DNA of 64,000 nt from Flavobacterium sp. KACC 22763 (GCF_028736155.1 NZ_CP117879.1:3906001-3970000), one strand, 5' to 3'; shown: positions 1-10,340, counted from the stretch's first letter. Notes: a model not told the origin generated them from the letters alone. Translations and numbers: made by a program.

Positions 1-475
1 AAAATTCGACAAAGTTTTTTACTTTCTCATCTTTCAAATTCAGCTTTTTGCCCCATTTCTGAGAACTTTTATTTTCCTTTTTTGTTTTATAGTAAACATG
101 CAAACCCTCAATTTCTTCTTTGTTTTTGATAGCATCTTTTTCATCAGAATAATATCTCGGCTTTTCATCACCAATCAAAAAATAATTGACTGTTGTTGTA
201 TCTGCTTTTCCTTTAAGATAATCTGCCCAATCTGATTTTATATTTTTATTAAAACGAGAATTGTGCTGAGTATCAAAACCAATTCCGTAGAAAATTCCAC
301 CTGATAAAAACAAAGGCGAGTATGATTTGTCGGCAAAAGTTTCTGGAGTAAAATTTGAATTATAAGCACCAAAATAATCCCAATCTCCATCTGCGCAGGC
401 ATAAATGATTCCGCAAGCAAAAAGGAATGCGGCACTAAAACCAAGAAACAACTTGCTTAAAAATATTCTTTTCAT
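1..475 (-). CDS. Exported protein of unknown function, 3' part cut by window edge
   Basis: Reading the minus strand from an ATG at 475 gives 158 residues of open frame that run off the window start. The N-terminus (MKRIFLSKLFLGFSAAFLFA, then CGIIYACADGDWDYFG) looks like a signal peptide; the Cys after FLFA could be a lipobox cysteine, but the match is poor. The rest is charged and Tyr-rich with no motif I recognise. The start lies inside the end of the upstream lipoprotein gene (41-base overlap), which implies translational coupling and a shared transcript. The full length cannot be judged here. Confidence 0.75.
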   Translation of the reverse strand, partial: MKRIFLSKLFLGFSAAFLFACGIIYACADGDWDYFGAYNSNFTPETFADKSYSPLFLSGGIFYGIGFDTQHNSRFNKNIKSDWADYLKGKADTTTVNYFLIGDEKPRYYSDEKDAIKNKEEIEGLHVYYKTKKENKSSQKWGKKLNLKDEKVKNFVEF

Positions 476-1439
476 AATTATTTAAATTGAATTCGTCTAA
501 ATCGTAAAATATAATTTCGTTTGGCTTTTCGACAAGATTATCTTGCAAATCTTCTGCCATTTCTTTTAAATCTTCTGTTTTAATTTCCTCTATTTTCAGA
601 AGATCATTTTCTTCATAAAAAACACCATTTTTATAATTGGAATGTTTTGCCCTGAAAAAAATCGGACCTGTTTTTTCAAAATTAGAATCCTTTTCTAATG
701 CTGCGATACTCATTTTAGAACGAAGCCCAATTACTTTATTCTCTCTGATGTGAACTCCCCAAGAATAAATTGGAAATGCAAAATCGAGATGCAGCGGATA
801 TTTCTTCAAACTTTTAAGATATCGCTCTGCTACTTTCTGATCGTAAATAGAATTTAGCGAATCTGGAGCAATCGATCCCATATTGTAATACATCAGAACT
901 CCAGAATCTACATTTGGGATTTTTGTTTTTTTGAAGTATTTCACCTGATGCAAACGAATGGTAGCTGAAAGTTTCTTTTTCGAAAGTTTTTTAAAAACCT
1001 CTATAAATTTCAAATAATTCTCTTTGCTTTTTAATGTCCAATCGCAATCTATTTGAATTTCCTGACAAGAAATTTTATTTTTCGAATTGATTTGTTCTAT
1101 AAAATCAAACGTTTTTTGAGCCAGATCTTTTACATCAAGATTGGGTTGCAACATGACTTTGTTCTGAATAAAAACCACGGGAACAATCGTGTATTCTTTT
1201 GGATTTTCTTGAAAACGCACGGGGCTTATAGGAATAGGAAAATTTGATTCTGGATGAAGTCCAATGTCAAAATATCTTACATAGAGTTTTTTGACATTGT
1301 TTTCATTCAAAGCTTCTTTTTCTGCTTCAGAAAATTTAAACACTGTTTTCCAGTAATAAAAAGAGATTACAGGTTTTTCATTTTTAGTGCATGACAACAT
1401 TAAAAAGAGAAACAAAACTGGAAAAAGTCGCTTGAACAA
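435..1439 (-). CDS. Lipoprotein of unknown function, possible TIM-barrel (GH-like) fold
   Basis: A 334-residue protein with a lipoprotein signal peptide: basic start, hydrophobic stretch, then LMLSC with Cys 17 as the probable lipidated residue. The body has the segments KKLYVRYFDIGLH, CQEIQIDCDW and LSATIRLHQVKYF, alternating beta strands and helices that resemble a TIM-barrel glycoside-hydrolase-like family (inference; no catalytic pair can be assigned). It overlaps the next gene by 41 bases, so the two are probably one operon and may act together at the cell surface. A possible -7 element reading TACTTTTG on the minus strand lies at 1465-1472. Confidence 0.85.
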   Translation of the reverse strand: MFKRLFPVLFLFLMLSCTKNEKPVISFYYWKTVFKFSEAEKEALNENNVKKLYVRYFDIGLHPESNFPIPISPVRFQENPKEYTIVPVVFIQNKVMLQPNLDVKDLAQKTFDFIEQINSKNKISCQEIQIDCDWTLKSKENYLKFIEVFKKLSKKKLSATIRLHQVKYFKKTKIPNVDSGVLMYYNMGSIAPDSLNSIYDQKVAERYLKSLKKYPLHLDFAFPIYSWGVHIRENKVIGLRSKMSIAALEKDSNFEKTGPIFFRAKHSNYKNGVFYEENDLLKIEEIKTEDLKEMAEDLQDNLVEKPNEIIFYDLDEFNLNNYEKNIFKQVVSWF

Positions 1440-1613
1440 AACTTAGGAAAATTATATTTTAGTTCAAAAGTAAGAAATTATATCATTTTAAAATGTTTGA
1501 AACACCAAAATTTTAAAAGATTCGCAAAAACTGCAAATCCTAATAAATGGATAAAAAATTTCAATTAAAGCAAATATAATCGTTATTTTGTGCAATCAAA
1601 CTGAAAAACCGTT

Positions 1614-3302
1614 ATGTTGAAAAACACCCTTAAATATATTGCATTTATAATTTTAATATCAATGATAAGCTGCGCCAAAAGAGGCAGCATTACCGGCGGT
1701 TTAAAAGACACACTTGCTCCAGTTTTAATTTCGAGTTTTCCTGAAAACTACAGTACAAATTTCAAAGGAAAGACCATCACTTTGAATTTTGACGAATATA
1801 TCAAACTGAAAAACACCAATAAACAATTAATCATTTCTCCTCCGTTTAAAAACGAGCCATTAATCTCACCTCAGAGTGTTAGTAAATTTATAAAGATCGA
1901 AATTCGAGATACTTTACAGCCAAACACTACTTACAGTTTAAATTTTGGGCAAGCGATTCAGGATAATAACGAAGGAAATGCTTTAAATCAATTTAAATAT
2001 GTGTTTTCTACAGGAGCCTACATTGATTCGCTTAAACTGAGCGGAAGAATAAAAGATTCTTACGGAAAATATGTTGACAATTTTGTTTCTGTTATGCTGT
2101 ACGAAGTAAATGATAAATTTAAAGATTCAACCATTTACAAAGAGTTTCCGCGATATATTACCAACACTTTGGATAGTATGCGAACTTTTCAGTTTGAAAA
2201 TTTAAAAGAAGGAAAATATCTTTTGGTTGCTTTAAAAGACAAAGGATCAAACAATAAATTTAATCCGAAAGATGATAAAATCGGATTTTTAAAAAGCTAT
2301 ATCACAATTCCAACAGATACTGTTTACGAGTTAGAATTGTTTAAGGAAACGCTCCCGCTAAAAACTTTCAAACCAATTCAGGCTTCTGGAAACCGTTTGT
2401 ATCTTCCGTATGAAGGGAAACAGAATTTCAAGAATTCAAAACCAAAAATTACACTAAAAAATGGCAATGAGGTTTTAGAAACTATTGTAACTCAATTTCC
2501 TAAAAAAGATTCACTTCAAGTTTGGTATAAACCTGTCAAAGCTGACTCGTTATCAATGGAAGTTGAAAAAGGAAGCTACAACAAAAAGTTTTCTTTCAAA
2601 ATTAAAGCTCTCAAAAAAGACACTTTAAACATTAAAGCGGTACAAAATGGCCAGCTTAATTTTAGAGAGCGTTTTACATTGGAAAGCGAAACTCCTTTAG
2701 TAAAGTTTGATAAATCTAAAATCAGATTGGTTAACAAAGATTCTGTTGCCGTTCCTTACACTACAGAATATGACGAATTTGACCAGAAACTGTACATTGA
2801 TTTCAAAAAAGAACCTTTAGACAAGTATAGTTTTACTTTCTTACCAGGCGCTTTGACCGATTTTTATGAAAAAGCAAACGATACTTTATCGTATAAACTC
2901 GCCACTAAAGAATATGCCGATTACGGAAATATTATATTGAATCTGAAAAATGTAAAACGTTTTCCTATCATTGTCGAATTGACCAATAAAAAAGGTGATG
3001 TTGTTTTAGCCGAAGGATATTCTGAAGGCGCAACTACTCTAGAATTCAATTTATTGCAACCTGACGTTTTTACCGTTCGCATTATTTATGACGACAACAA
3101 AAACAAACAATATGATACTGGTAGTTTCTTAGAAAAAAGATATTCTGAAGAAGTATTTTACAATCAGGAGGAATTTGATGTCCGTGCCAATTGGGATCGA
3201 AACGAAACCATTGACCTAAGCATTCCGTTTAATCCAGAGGTGGAGAAAAAACAAGACGATAAAAAGAGAAAAGAAGCAGAAAAGAAACGCAAAGCTTTTT
3301 AA
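1614..3302 (+). CDS. Ig-like (Big_5 / SbsA-type) domain lipoprotein
   Basis: A 562-residue exported lipoprotein: the N-terminal hydrophobic segment ends in ISMISC, with Cys 20 as the probable lipidation site. Residues about 32-135 (DTLAPVLISSFPENYSTNF, then ITLNFDEYIKLKN and NTTYSLNFGQAIQDNNEGN) match the bacterial Ig-like fold called Big_5 or SbsA Ig-like, common in Bacteroidota surface proteins. The remainder is beta-rich with a Lys/Glu-rich C-terminal tail. Its last 4 bases overlap the end of the convergent amidase gene. A structural or surface-binding role is likely; no enzyme motif is visible. Confidence 0.88.
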   Translation: MLKNTLKYIAFIILISMISCAKRGSITGGLKDTLAPVLISSFPENYSTNFKGKTITLNFDEYIKLKNTNKQLIISPPFKNEPLISPQSVSKFIKIEIRDTLQPNTTYSLNFGQAIQDNNEGNALNQFKYVFSTGAYIDSLKLSGRIKDSYGKYVDNFVSVMLYEVNDKFKDSTIYKEFPRYITNTLDSMRTFQFENLKEGKYLLVALKDKGSNNKFNPKDDKIGFLKSYITIPTDTVYELELFKETLPLKTFKPIQASGNRLYLPYEGKQNFKNSKPKITLKNGNEVLETIVTQFPKKDSLQVWYKPVKADSLSMEVEKGSYNKKFSFKIKALKKDTLNIKAVQNGQLNFRERFTLESETPLVKFDKSKIRLVNKDSVAVPYTTEYDEFDQKLYIDFKKEPLDKYSFTFLPGALTDFYEKANDTLSYKLATKEYADYGNIILNLKNVKRFPIIVELTNKKGDVVLAEGYSEGATTLEFNLLQPDVFTVRIIYDDNKNKQYDTGSFLEKRYSEEVFYNQEEFDVRANWDRNETIDLSIPFNPEVEKKQDDKKRKEAEKKRKAF

Positions 3303-4066
3303 AGCCTAATTTCAAACTGATCTCTATCGCTTAAAAAGTCTAACTTTTTACGCGTTTCATACATGGCGTTTTTGTCTAGTTCTACGACAAAGACACCATT
3401 TTTTTCTTGTGGCTCTAAAATATAATTGCCTAAAAAATCTATTGCCTGCGAATGGCCAATATGTTCAAAATTGTGAGCATCCTTCCCTATTCTGTTTACT
3501 CCAATTACATAAGAAAGATTTTCTATTGCTCGAGCTTTTAGCAAAGCATCCCATGCATTGGTACGTACTTTTGGCCAATTGGCCACATACAAAATTAGAT
3601 CGTAATTTTCTGCATTTCTAACAAAAACAGGAAATCTCAAATCGTAACAAATCTGAAGGCAAATTTTCCAATCTAGATAATCTATAATCACTTTTTGATT
3701 CCCGCGCGTATATACTTTATCTTCGCCTGCCAGAGAGAATGAATGACGTTTATCGTAATATTGAATTTCGCCAGACGGAAAAACAAAAATCATTCGATTA
3801 TAATACTTCCCATTTTCTGCAATGACTACACTTCCTGTAATTGCAGTATTTTTTTGTTTTGCTTTAAACTTCATCCAACCAATTGTTTCACCTTGCATAG
3901 TTTCAGCAACTTCAGGAGCATTCATTGTAAATCCGGTTGAGAACATTTCTGGAAGTACAATCAAATCTACTTCCGAATCAATCTCATTAATTTTTGAATC
4001 GAAGTTTTCTCTGTTTTTACTGGCATTCTGCCAAAAAAGATCGGTTTGGATTAAAGCTATTTTCAT
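3299..4066 (-). CDS. Nitrilase-superfamily amidohydrolase (omega-amidase type)
   Basis: The 255 residues show the carbon-nitrogen hydrolase catalytic triad: Glu 40 in LPEMFSTGF, Lys 106 in YYDKRHSF and Cys 140 in LQICYDLRFP. The sequence around it (YNRMIFVFPSGEIQYYDKRH) is typical of the YafV/Nit2 branch, which hydrolyses 2-oxoglutaramate or 2-oxosuccinamate in glutamine and methionine salvage; that substrate is inferred from family. No signal peptide, so cytosolic. It starts 36 bases after the DeoR regulator gene and may be co-transcribed with it. Ends with a 4-base tail-to-tail overlap with the Ig-like lipoprotein gene. Confidence 0.93.
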   Translation of the reverse strand: MKIALIQTDLFWQNASKNRENFDSKINEIDSEVDLIVLPEMFSTGFTMNAPEVAETMQGETIGWMKFKAKQKNTAITGSVVIAENGKYYNRMIFVFPSGEIQYYDKRHSFSLAGEDKVYTRGNQKVIIDYLDWKICLQICYDLRFPVFVRNAENYDLILYVANWPKVRTNAWDALLKARAIENLSYVIGVNRIGKDAHNFEHIGHSQAIDFLGNYILEPQEKNGVFVVELDKNAMYETRKKLDFLSDRDQFEIRL

Positions 4067-4102
4067 TTTTATAATTGTATGAAAGTCAAAAACACTTTGA
4101 AA

Positions 4103-4879
4103 TTATACCACAATAAGACTTGGAACAGCACTTTTATAAGCCTGCAGTTTTTCGTGATTCGGCTCTACTTCTGTGATTACATAATTTACCTCAGATAAAT
4201 TCGCAATTTTCATTTTAAGAACCGTATTCAATTTTTCAGTAATGGTCAAAACCGCTGTTTTTCTAGAAGCATTAATCATCGCTTTTTTCACCTGAACTGT
4301 TTCCCAGTCAGAATCTGAATAACCACCCTCAACATCAAGAGCATTGGTTCCTAAAACCAAAAGATCTGCTTTTATGCTCGCTAATTGCTGAAAAGCTTCT
4401 CCGCTCACACACATTTGACTGTAAGAAGAAATACTTCCGCCAATCATAATGGTTTTAATATTAGGTTTATCCAAAAGCTGAACAGCCGTTAAAGCAGTAA
4501 TAGTAAAAACAGTCAGATTAAGATCGTTTGGTATTAAACGGATAAATTCACGAATGGTGGTTCCTCCGTCAACAATTAAAACCATACCATCATGAAGAAG
4601 ATCGACTGCTTTTTGTGCAATAACTTGTTTCGCTTCTACGGCATAAGTCTGATTCAAGGAAGAATAGTGATAACCTTTGGTCATAGCACCACCTTTTACT
4701 TTAATAATAAGTGCTTCGGCATCAAGTTCGTTTATATCACGTCGAACGGTATCCTCAGAAACACCAAGTTTAGCCGAAAGAGTTTCAAAACTCACACGCG
4801 TATGCAAGTTGATCTCTTTTAGGATATGATTTTTACGTTCTTCTTTGCTGTAATTTAAAACTTCATTTTCAGTGCTCAT
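4103..4879 (-). CDS. DeoR/GlpR-family transcriptional regulator
   Basis: 258 residues. Residues about 15-70 form the DeoR winged helix-turn-helix (RKNHILKEINLHTRVSFETL, LGVSEDTVRRDINELDAEAL, VKGGA), followed by the DeoR sensor domain with the phosphosugar-binding segment VDGGTTIREFIRLIP. Members of this family repress sugar or nucleoside catabolic genes and are released by phosphorylated sugars. No sugar gene is next to it; its only close neighbour is the amidase gene downstream, so the target is unknown. A -7-like element reading TATTTTTG on the minus strand lies at 4902-4909, about 25 bases before the ATG. Confidence 0.93.
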   Translation of the reverse strand: MSTENEVLNYSKEERKNHILKEINLHTRVSFETLSAKLGVSEDTVRRDINELDAEALIIKVKGGAMTKGYHYSSLNQTYAVEAKQVIAQKAVDLLHDGMVLIVDGGTTIREFIRLIPNDLNLTVFTITALTAVQLLDKPNIKTIMIGGSISSYSQMCVSGEAFQQLASIKADLLVLGTNALDVEGGYSDSDWETVQVKKAMINASRKTAVLTITEKLNTVLKMKIANLSEVNYVITEVEPNHEKLQAYKSAVPSLIVV

Positions 4880-5023
4880 GCCAATTATTTTTTTCTTCTT
4901 ACAAAAATAAGAATTTAAATGTAGCCTGAGAAGCTATCAAACCTGAAAAAAGACTTTTTATAGGCGTATTAGGCTTGTTTAGAGAAAGAATTGAAGACAA
5001 AACAGCATCTTGCCCATATAAAT

Positions 5024-5058
5024 AAAAAAACGCATTCAAATCAATGAATGCGTTTTTC
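5024..5058 (-). terminator. Rho-independent terminator of the sdh operon
   Basis: Inverted arms ACGCATTCA (5030-5038) and TGAATGCGT (5045-5053) with A and T tracts on both sides, immediately downstream of the sdhB stop on the minus strand. Confidence 0.8.
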
Positions 5059-5080
5059 TAAAATTATACTAAATTGTGTA

Positions 5081-5827
5081 TTATCCTTTTAAGCTCGCTG
5101 CTAAATACTCACGGTTCATACGTGCAATATTTTCAAGCGAAATTCCTTTTGGACATTCGATTTCACAAGCTCCTGTATTTGTACAGTTACCGAAACCTTC
5201 TAAATCCATTTGGTGAACCATGTGTAAAACACGATCTGTTGCCTCAACTTTACCTTGTGGCAATAGTGCATATTGAGAAACTTTTGCAGAAACGAATAAC
5301 ATTGCTGAAGAGTTTTTACAAGTTGCAACACAAGCTCCACAACCAATACAAGCAGCCGCATCAAATGATTTATCTGCATCGTCTTTTGGAACTGGAATAG
5401 TATTCGCGTCAATTGTATTTCCTGAAGTGTTTACAGAGATAAATCCTCCTGCATGTTGGATTCTGTCAAAAGAACTTCTATCTACAACTAAATCTTTAAT
5501 TACTGGGAAAGCTTTTGCTCTAAATGGCTCGATAAAAATTGTATCACCATCTTTAAACATACGCATGTGTAACTGACAAGTTGTAACTCCTCTGTCTGGC
5601 CCGTGCGCTTCACCGTTGATGAATAAAGAACACATTCCGCAGATTCCCTCACGACAATCGTGATCAAATGCTACAGGCTCTTCTCCTTTATTGATTAAAC
5701 CTTCGTTAAGAACGTCTAACATTTCAAGGAAAGACATGTCTGGTTCGATTCCATCGATAGGATATTCTACAATCCCTCCTTTATCTTGAGCGTTTTTTTG
5801 ACGCCATATTTTTAATGTAAGTTTCAT
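5081..5827 (-). CDS. sdhB: Succinate dehydrogenase iron-sulfur subunit
   Basis: 248 residues, the electron-transfer subunit of complex II. The [2Fe-2S] cysteines are visible in [12 protein letters not shown] and the later TTCQL; the [4Fe-4S] and [3Fe-4S] ligands lie in [13 protein letters not shown] and [15 protein letters not shown]. It carries electrons from the FAD in SdhA to quinone at SdhC. Last gene of the sdhCAB operon; a 95-base spacer built of short inverted repeats separates it from sdhA, and a terminator follows. Its length and cluster pattern match the type-B (fumarate-reductase-like) enzymes of Bacteroidota. Confidence 0.97.
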   Translation of the reverse strand: MKLTLKIWRQKNAQDKGGIVEYPIDGIEPDMSFLEMLDVLNEGLINKGEEPVAFDHDCREGICGMCSLFINGEAHGPDRGVTTCQLHMRMFKDGDTIFIEPFRAKAFPVIKDLVVDRSSFDRIQHAGGFISVNTSGNTIDANTIPVPKDDADKSFDAAACIGCGACVATCKNSSAMLFVSAKVSQYALLPQGKVEATDRVLHMVHQMDLEGFGNCTNTGACEIECPKGISLENIARMNREYLAASLKG

Positions 5828-5922
5828 ACCTTTTTCGTTTGAAAGTCATAAAGTCGAAAGTCGCAAGTCGCTCGGCACATTTTGCCTTTTGACTTTAAGA
5901 CTTTGGGCTTTCGACCAAATTC
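5828..5922. repeat. Inverted-repeat spacer between sdhA and sdhB
   Basis: The spacer holds degenerate tandem copies of AAAGTC (5842-5868) followed by complementary GACTTT copies; GTCGAAAG at 5853-5860 pairs exactly with CTTTCGAC at 5908-5915. It should fold in the mRNA, inside the operon. Role unknown. Confidence 0.6.
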
Positions 5923-7923
5923 TTATTTATAACTTCTTTGAACTAATTTAATGTTTTCGTAATTAAGAGGTTCTTTGTGTAACACTGCATCACTTGGTTT
6001 TCCTTTGTATTCCCAAGCTGCAACGTATGCAAAGTTTTCGTCGTCACGAAGTGCTTCTCCTTCTTCTGTTTGGTATTCCTCACGGAAGTGACCTCCACAA
6101 GATTCGTTACGGTGTAAAGCATCTTTCGCGAACAATTCTCCTAATTCTAAGAAATCGGCAACACGAGTTGCTTTTTCTAATTCCTGATTAAATTCGTAAG
6201 CACCTCCAGGAACTTTTACATCTTTATAAAACTCTTCACGTAAAGCAGCAATTTCTTCGATAGCTTCAGTTAAACCTTTAGCATTACGAGCCATACCTAC
6301 TTTATTCCACATAATTTTTCCAAGTTTTTTGTGGAAATAATCTACAGAATGTTTACCGTTGTTATTGATGAATTTATTAATTTGATCTACAACCGCTTTT
6401 TCAGCTTCAACGAATTCTGGCAAGTCAGTAGAAATTTCTCCCATTTTAATATCTGGAGCTAAATAATCTCCGATAGTGTATGGCAATACGAAATATCCAT
6501 CAGCTAAACCTTGCATTAAAGCAGAAGCTCCAAGTCTGTTTGCACCGTGGTCAGAGAAGTTAGACTCTCCAATTGAGAAACATCCAGGAATTGTCGTCAT
6601 TAAGTTATAATCAACCCAAGTTCCACCCATTGTGTAGTGAACCGCTGGGTAAATCATCATTGGTGTAGTATAAGGATCTTCGTCGACGATTTTGTAATAC
6701 ATCTGGAATAAGTTTCCGTATTTACTTTTCACGATTGCAGCTCCCAATTTAGTTACCAAAGCAGCATCTTTATCATCTAAACCTTTTACATAAGCATCTT
6801 CAGTTCCGTAACGTTTAATTGCTGCTGCGAAATCTAAGTAAACTGCTTCTCCAGTTTTGTTAACACCAAAACCAGCATCACATCTTTCTTTAGCCGCACG
6901 AGACGCAACGTCACGAGGCACTAAGTTACCAAACGCAGGATATCTTCTTTCTAAGAAATAATCTCTTTCGTCTTCAGATAAATCAGTTGCTTTTTTCTTT
7001 CCTTCACGGATAGCCTGAGCATCTTCTAATTTTTTAGGCACCCAAATACGACCGTCATTACGTAAAGACTCAGACATCAAAGTCAATTTTGACTGATGAT
7101 CTCCTGAAACCGGAATACATGTTGGGTGAATTTGTGTGTAACAAGGATTTGCAAAAAATGCTCCTTTTTTATGAATTTTCCAAGCTGCTGTTGCGTTACT
7201 TCCCATAGCATTTGTTGAAAGGAAAAATACGTTTCCGTATCCTCCAGAACCAATTACTACCGCGTGAGCAGAATGTCTTTCTATTTTTCCTGTGATCAAG
7301 TCACGAGCGATAATACCTCTCGCTTTTCCGTTCACGATTACAATGTCAAGCATTTCGTGACGGTTGTACATTTTAATTTTTCCACGACCAATTTGACGGT
7401 TCATTGCAGAATAAGCTCCTAACAATAATTGTTGTCCAGTTTGTCCTTGCGCATAAAATGTACGAGAAACCAAAGTTCCTCCAAAAGAACGGTTATCTAA
7501 AAGTCCGCCGTATTCACGAGCCAATGGCACCCCTTGAGCCACACATTGGTCAATAATATTACCTGAAACTTCAGCCAAACGATAAACGTTTGCCTCACGA
7601 GCACGGTAATCACCACCTTTTACAGTATCGTAAAACAATCTGTAGATAGAGTCACCGTCACCTTTATAGTTTTTTGCCGCGTTGATACCCCCTTGTGCTG
7701 CAATAGAGTGCGCACGACGTGGAGAATCTTGGAAACAGAATGCTTTTACGTTATATCCTAACTCAGCCAAAGTAGCCGCAGCCGAACCTCCAGCTAAACC
7801 TGTACCAACAACGATAATATCTAAATTACGTTTGTTAGCAGGGTTTACTAAATTAATATGATCTTTATAATTTGTCCATTTGTCCGCTATAGGACCATTT
7901 GGAATTTTTGAATCTAATGCCAT
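5923..7923 (-). CDS. sdhA: Succinate dehydrogenase flavoprotein subunit
   Basis: 666 residues, the catalytic subunit of complex II oxidising succinate to fumarate. The FAD-binding Rossmann motif is at about residues 36-47 ([12 protein letters not shown]). His 72 in [11 protein letters not shown] is the probable covalent FAD attachment site. Substrate-side segments such as [18 protein letters not shown] and the [17 protein letters not shown] region follow. The length, and the absence of a SdhD gene nearby, fit the type-B enzymes also used as fumarate reductases. It starts 11 bases after the sdhC stop, so the two are one transcript. Confidence 0.97.
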   Translation of the reverse strand: MALDSKIPNGPIADKWTNYKDHINLVNPANKRNLDIIVVGTGLAGGSAAATLAELGYNVKAFCFQDSPRRAHSIAAQGGINAAKNYKGDGDSIYRLFYDTVKGGDYRAREANVYRLAEVSGNIIDQCVAQGVPLAREYGGLLDNRSFGGTLVSRTFYAQGQTGQQLLLGAYSAMNRQIGRGKIKMYNRHEMLDIVIVNGKARGIIARDLITGKIERHSAHAVVIGSGGYGNVFFLSTNAMGSNATAAWKIHKKGAFFANPCYTQIHPTCIPVSGDHQSKLTLMSESLRNDGRIWVPKKLEDAQAIREGKKKATDLSEDERDYFLERRYPAFGNLVPRDVASRAAKERCDAGFGVNKTGEAVYLDFAAAIKRYGTEDAYVKGLDDKDAALVTKLGAAIVKSKYGNLFQMYYKIVDEDPYTTPMMIYPAVHYTMGGTWVDYNLMTTIPGCFSIGESNFSDHGANRLGASALMQGLADGYFVLPYTIGDYLAPDIKMGEISTDLPEFVEAEKAVVDQINKFINNNGKHSVDYFHKKLGKIMWNKVGMARNAKGLTEAIEEIAALREEFYKDVKVPGGAYEFNQELEKATRVADFLELGELFAKDALHRNESCGGHFREEYQTEEGEALRDDENFAYVAAWEYKGKPSDAVLHKEPLNYENIKLVQRSYK

Positions 7924-7934
7924 TATAATTGATA

Positions 7935-8600
7935 TTAATTATTGAAATGATGAAATAAAGCGATAATTACGAAAAGCGCTGGAACTACAACTGCAAACCA
8001 GTAACCTACTTTTGATAAAAATCTTGAGTATTTGTTGTGCATCCCTACAGATTGAAGAGAAGATGCAAACCCGTGCCATAAGTGGAATCCTAAAAGGATG
8101 AAAGACACACAGTACAATGCCGTACGAATTGGGTCGTGAAATTTGTGAACTAACTCACCATAATACCTTGTAGCATCTGGCGCTGTACCTGCAATATATT
8201 TGTAGGTAACTTCAGGAAACCAGAAATCATAAAAGTGCAATCCTAAGAAAGCTAAAATAACCAATCCAGAAATAATCATATTTCTAGAACTCCAAGAAGC
8301 ATTCGCAGCTCCGTTGTATTTAGCGTACGCGATTGGTCGTGCTGCGCTGTTTTGAGCCGTAAGAATAAATCCCATTACAAAGTGGAAAATTACTCCAATT
8401 GCCAAAATTGGCTGCATTACGTACTGAATCAGCGGATTGTATCCCATAAAGTGAGAAGCTTCATTGAAAACGTCTTCACTAATAATAGAAATAAAATTTA
8501 AGGAAACATGCAGCGCTAAAAACGTGATTAAGAATATTCCCGAAAGAGCCATAGCTACTTTCTTTAAGATGGAAGCATTCAATAGTGCAGATTGTGCCAT
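7935..8600 (-). CDS. sdhC: Succinate dehydrogenase cytochrome b subunit, type B
   Basis: 221 residues with five hydrophobic helices, the membrane anchor of complex II. Histidines in [25 protein letters not shown] and LGFHLWHGF lie in the helices and are candidates for the two haem b ligands known for the di-haem type-B enzymes. A single anchor replaces separate SdhC and SdhD. First gene of the sdhCAB operon, with a clear promoter at 8633-8663. It is divergent from the HMG-CoA synthase gene. Confidence 0.95.
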   Translation of the reverse strand: MAQSALLNASILKKVAMALSGIFLITFLALHVSLNFISIISEDVFNEASHFMGYNPLIQYVMQPILAIGVIFHFVMGFILTAQNSAARPIAYAKYNGAANASWSSRNMIISGLVILAFLGLHFYDFWFPEVTYKYIAGTAPDATRYYGELVHKFHDPIRTALYCVSFILLGFHLWHGFASSLQSVGMHNKYSRFLSKVGYWFAVVVPALFVIIALFHHFNN

Positions 8601-8632
8601 AAGTGTTAAGTAGTTTGTTTTAAAAAATTACA

Positions 8633-8663
8633 CAAAAATAATTCAATTACAAAAGAACTACAA
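8633..8663 (-). promoter_or_regulatory. Promoter of sdhCAB
   Basis: On the minus strand a TTG (8663-8661) is followed after 20 bases by TATTTTTG (8640-8633), fitting the Bacteroidota consensus TTG / TAnnTTTG. It gives a short leader before the ATG at 8600. Confidence 0.65.
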
Positions 8664-8907
8664 CCATTTCGCTCTTATTTATAATGATTTTAAAATAGCC
8701 TTGTTCTACGTACTTTTACGTACAAAAATAAAGCTACTAAAAAATAATTCACTATAGCAAATCTCAAAACACTGCTTTTTAACCAATAACAAGGGAATTC
8801 AATTCTAAGTAGATTACCAAAAATTTATCATATTGTTATTTTATTCAAAGTTTTGATTTATTTTCTTCAAAAGTGCTCTTGAGCAGCAATTTTGTCTAAG
8901 TAAAAAA

Positions 8908-8937
8908 TTGTCATTCCGTAACATAGTTTTACCTTTA
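8908..8937 (+). promoter_or_regulatory. Promoter of the HMG-CoA synthase gene
   Basis: TTG at 8908-8910, 19 bases, then TACCTTTA at 8930-8937: one mismatch from the Bacteroidota -7 consensus at ideal spacing, 20 bases before the ATG. Confidence 0.6.
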
Positions 8938-8956
8938 GCGGCTCAAAAAAATAAGA

Positions 8957-10318
8957 ATGAAAACAGGAATTGATGCTATTTCGTTTGATGTAGCAAACAT
9001 ACATTTACCCATAAAAACTTTGGCAATTGCCAGAAATATTGAACCAGAAAAATTAGAAAAAGGTCTTGGATTACTAAAAATGACTTTTCCAGACGTTCAC
9101 CAGGACTCAGTTGTTTTTGGAGCAAATGCTTTAACCAAGCTTATCATCGATAATAAAATTGACTTAAAAGAAATAAGCCGAATCTATGTTGGTACCGAAA
9201 GTGGTGTTGACAGTTCAAAACCAATCGCTTCTTATTTAATTAGTTTAATGGAGCAGAAGTTTGGCGAAGATTCTCTTGCAGAATGCGATGTTGTTGACTT
9301 TACTTTTGCTTGTATTGGCGGAGTTGATGCGATGCAAAACTGCCTAGATTTCGTAAAACTGAATCCGACTAAAAAAGCAATTGTAGTTACTTCTGATTTC
9401 GCAAAATACGATTTAAACTCAGGCGGAGAATACACTCAAGGCGCTGGAGCTGTTGCCATGTTAATCGCTGCAAACCCAAAAATCATTGCTTTTAATGACA
9501 ATTGGGCAACGAGTACAAAAGGTGTTTTCGATTTCTTTAAACCATACAGAACTATTTCTAAGGAAGAAATTACAAAAAACAGCAACAACGATTCTTGGTT
9601 TGACAATTTAGAAGCCGAAATCGAAATCCATAAAGACCAACCTGTTTTTGATGGACAATATTCGAATCAATGTTATATGGATCGTACGCGAAATGCTTAT
9701 TTTTCATTCAAAAAACTAAAAAATACTACTGAAACTTTATATAACACTTGGCACAGTATCGTAATGCACTTGCCATATTCTTTCCAAGGTCGCAGAATGT
9801 TATCTGAAATCTACGCTTTAGACAGCGCCGAAAAAATTATTGCCGATGATATTGCACCAGCAGATTATCAGACAAAAATTAAGGAAGTAGCAAAATCTGA
9901 TGATTACAGAAGTTTTGTAACTGAGAAATTGCAACCTGCAGAATTGGCTTCTTCAATAATTGGAAACCTATATACAGGTTCTATTTTCATGGGATTGTTA
10001 TCTACTCTAGCTCATTTTTATGACACTAATAAAGAAGTAGTTGGAACTAAATTCGGTTTCTTAGCTTATGGAAGCGGATCAAAATCGAAAGTTTTTGAAG
10101 GAACGATTCAACCAGAATGGAAATCAGCTTTAGCAAACGTAAAACTTTTCGAAAACCTGGCTGAAAGCGTAGAAATTGATTTCAATACTTACGAAAATCT
10201 TCATAAAAAAGAACAAAAACAAAGCATAAGAACTCCAAAAAACGAATGGGTTTTAGACCGAATTGAAAAAGAAATTCCTGTTCTGATTGGAGCGAGATAT
10301 TATAAATGGATGGATTAA
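8957..10318 (+). CDS. Hydroxymethylglutaryl-CoA synthase family protein
   Basis: 453 residues of the HMG-CoA synthase branch of the thiolase superfamily, which condenses acetyl-CoA with acetoacetyl-CoA. The catalytic residues are in place: Glu 81 in YVGTESGVDSSKP, Cys 119 in DFTFACIGGVDA and His 271 in IVMHLPYSFQGRRM. The glycine-rich GGEYTQGAGAVAML loop is also typical. Flavobacteria make isoprenoids by the mevalonate pathway, so a role as mvaS is the natural reading; no other mevalonate gene is in the window, so this rests on family alone. Own promoter and terminator: probably monocistronic. Confidence 0.93.
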   Translation: MKTGIDAISFDVANIHLPIKTLAIARNIEPEKLEKGLGLLKMTFPDVHQDSVVFGANALTKLIIDNKIDLKEISRIYVGTESGVDSSKPIASYLISLMEQKFGEDSLAECDVVDFTFACIGGVDAMQNCLDFVKLNPTKKAIVVTSDFAKYDLNSGGEYTQGAGAVAMLIAANPKIIAFNDNWATSTKGVFDFFKPYRTISKEEITKNSNNDSWFDNLEAEIEIHKDQPVFDGQYSNQCYMDRTRNAYFSFKKLKNTTETLYNTWHSIVMHLPYSFQGRRMLSEIYALDSAEKIIADDIAPADYQTKIKEVAKSDDYRSFVTEKLQPAELASSIIGNLYTGSIFMGLLSTLAHFYDTNKEVVGTKFGFLAYGSGSKSKVFEGTIQPEWKSALANVKLFENLAESVEIDFNTYENLHKKEQKQSIRTPKNEWVLDRIEKEIPVLIGARYYKWMD

Positions 10319-10340
10319 ATTTTTAAATTCTAATTTTTGA

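Larger units (their letters stand above)
8601..8956. other. Divergent intergenic region between sdhC and the HMG-CoA synthase gene
   Basis: 356 bases without a gene. It holds one promoter facing each way (8633-8663 minus, 8908-8937 plus). No repeat or ORF of note in the AT-rich middle. Confidence 0.7.

Noticed and set aside
1053..1247. Plus-strand ORF inside the lipoprotein gene
   Set aside because: Antisense of a well-supported lipoprotein gene, with no start context or family likeness.
5074..5400. 108-residue plus-strand ORF over sdhB
   Set aside because: Antisense shadow of sdhB, starting in its terminator region.
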